Position numbers and translations under genes: made by a program. This document shows positions 6,305-6,842 of a stretch of DNA of 6,842 nt, in pieces (the stretch's first letter is position 1; each line of letters opens with the position of its first letter). The DNA lies in the NCBI GenBank assembly GCA_028715665.1, contig JAQURI010000084.1, forward strand, positions 1 to 6,842. The letters run 5' to 3'. This DNA comes from Candidatus Ratteibacteria bacterium. GTDB taxonomy: Bacteria > CAIJMQ01. The notes under the pieces are model-generated. The model was not told where the DNA came from, did not search any database, and was given only the letters and a program-made list of their open reading frames with translations.

Positions 6305-6842
6305 CCTTTTCTCCTTGCCTTTTCATAACAAGCGCTTGCATTAAACGAACTTCTGACTAAAGGACCTGACTCGACACACTTAAAACCCATCGATTCTCCT
6401 GCTTCCTGAAAAAAAGAAAACTCTTCCGCGCTGTAAAATTTTTTTACCGGCGCATGCTCGAAACTGGGAGCAAGATATTGTCCTATCGTTATTATATCGC
6501 AATTTGCGTCCTTAATGTCTCTCACCGTTTGGATTATCTCCTTTTCGTTTTCGCCCAATCCGACCATAAAACCTGATTTTGTTATGATTTCAGAATTTTG
6601 TTTTTTGATATTTTTCAGAAGTTCCAATGTCCTTTCATAATTTCCCTGCGGCCTTAATGCCGGAAATAATCTTTTTACTACTTCTACATTATGTCCTATT
6701 GCTTTTGGGTATGAATTTATAATGGTCTTCAGAGCTTGCCAATTTCCACTCAGGTCTGAAATCAACAATTCCACTTTGCAGTTGGGGCTTGCGTTTTTAA
6801 TTTCTTTTGTTGTTTCGGCAAAAACACCTGCGCCGCCGTCAT
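6301..6842 (-). CDS. lipA: Lipoyl synthase (C-terminal part, 5' end outside window)
   Basis: This radical-SAM enzyme inserts two sulfurs into protein-bound octanoyl groups to make the lipoyl cofactor of 2-oxoacid dehydrogenases and the glycine cleavage H protein. About 180 residues are visible and the frame is open to the window edge. The GTG at 6774 is internal, because the typical DGGAGVFAETTKEI segment lies upstream of it in frame. Diagnostic stretches are GHNVEVVKRLFPALRPQ (compare the usual HNxETVPRLYPxVRP), TKSGFMVGLGE, IGQYLAPS, and the C-terminal SGPLVRSSF. In LipA the RSS motif supplies the serine ligand to the auxiliary [4Fe-4S] cluster that is sacrificed as the sulfur source. The N-terminal CX4CX5C and radical-SAM CX3CX2C motifs are beyond the window. 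The stop overlaps the phosphatase start by 4 nt. The name is secure; completeness cannot be judged. Confidence 0.96.
   Translation of the reverse strand, partial: DGGAGVFAETTKEIKNASPNCKVELLISDLSGNWQALKTIINSYPKAIGHNVEVVKRLFPALRPQGNYERTLELLKNIKKQNSEIITKSGFMVGLGENEKEIIQTVRDIKDANCDIITIGQYLAPSFEHAPVKKFYSAEEFSFFQEAGESMGFKCVESGPLVRSSFNASACYEKARRKG
6311..6316 (-). promoter_or_regulatory. Ribosome binding site of the phosphatase gene
   Basis: AAGGAG on the minus strand, 6 nt before ATG 6304 and inside the last codons of lipA. It supports that start and suggests re-initiation or coupled translation across the ATGA overlap. Confidence 0.7.

Noticed and set aside
6301..6774. lipA starting at the internal GTG at 6774
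   Set aside because: The same frame continues upstream to the window edge with the conserved LipA segment DGGAGVFAETTKEI, so the gene is cut by the window rather than short.

Overview
The window is densely coding, AT-rich bacterial DNA (roughly 40% GC by eye) holding two operons that converge head-to-head at about 3245. There are no RNA genes, mobile elements, CRISPR arrays or long non-coding stretches. The gene set (two thioredoxin-system genes, a membrane polyferredoxin and a small CXXC membrane peptide typical of anaerobes) suggests an anaerobic or fermentative bacterium. The phylum cannot be fixed from the sequence. The small CXXC peptide is best known from Clostridia and similar anaerobes, but the other genes are widespread.

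Plus strand, 1-3242: the 3' part of a peptide ABC importer operon in the order dppB (partial), dppC, dppD, dppF. The two permeases form the channel and the two ATPases drive it. The genes are joined by a 2-nt gap, an ATGA overlap and a 14-nt overlap, so translation is probably coupled. A solute-binding protein gene (dppA type) is not in the window and may lie upstream.

Minus strand, read from 6842 down to 3249: lipA (lipoyl synthase, 5' end cut off by the window), an inositol-monophosphatase-family gene, a 44-residue CXXC membrane peptide, a multi-cysteine membrane 4Fe-4S protein, trxA and trxB. Junctions are an ATGA overlap, an 11-nt overlap, and gaps of 14, 16 and 4 nt, which looks like one transcript. 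The 44-residue gene fills what would otherwise be a 138-base gap (5384-5521). It also settles the start of the Fe-S protein gene at ATG 5383 rather than an upstream TTG.

The most interesting part is the redox block at 3249-5532. The thioredoxin reductase has lost the arginine motif that binds the NADPH phosphate and carries an AhpF-like Glu-Phe segment, so it probably uses NADH. The thioredoxin has WCGAC instead of WCGPC. Next to them are a membrane iron-sulfur protein with six cysteine clusters and a tiny membrane protein ending in CLSCMGIG. Together these could form an NADH-driven thiol and iron-sulfur electron route at the membrane. That joint function is inference; the individual family assignments are much firmer.
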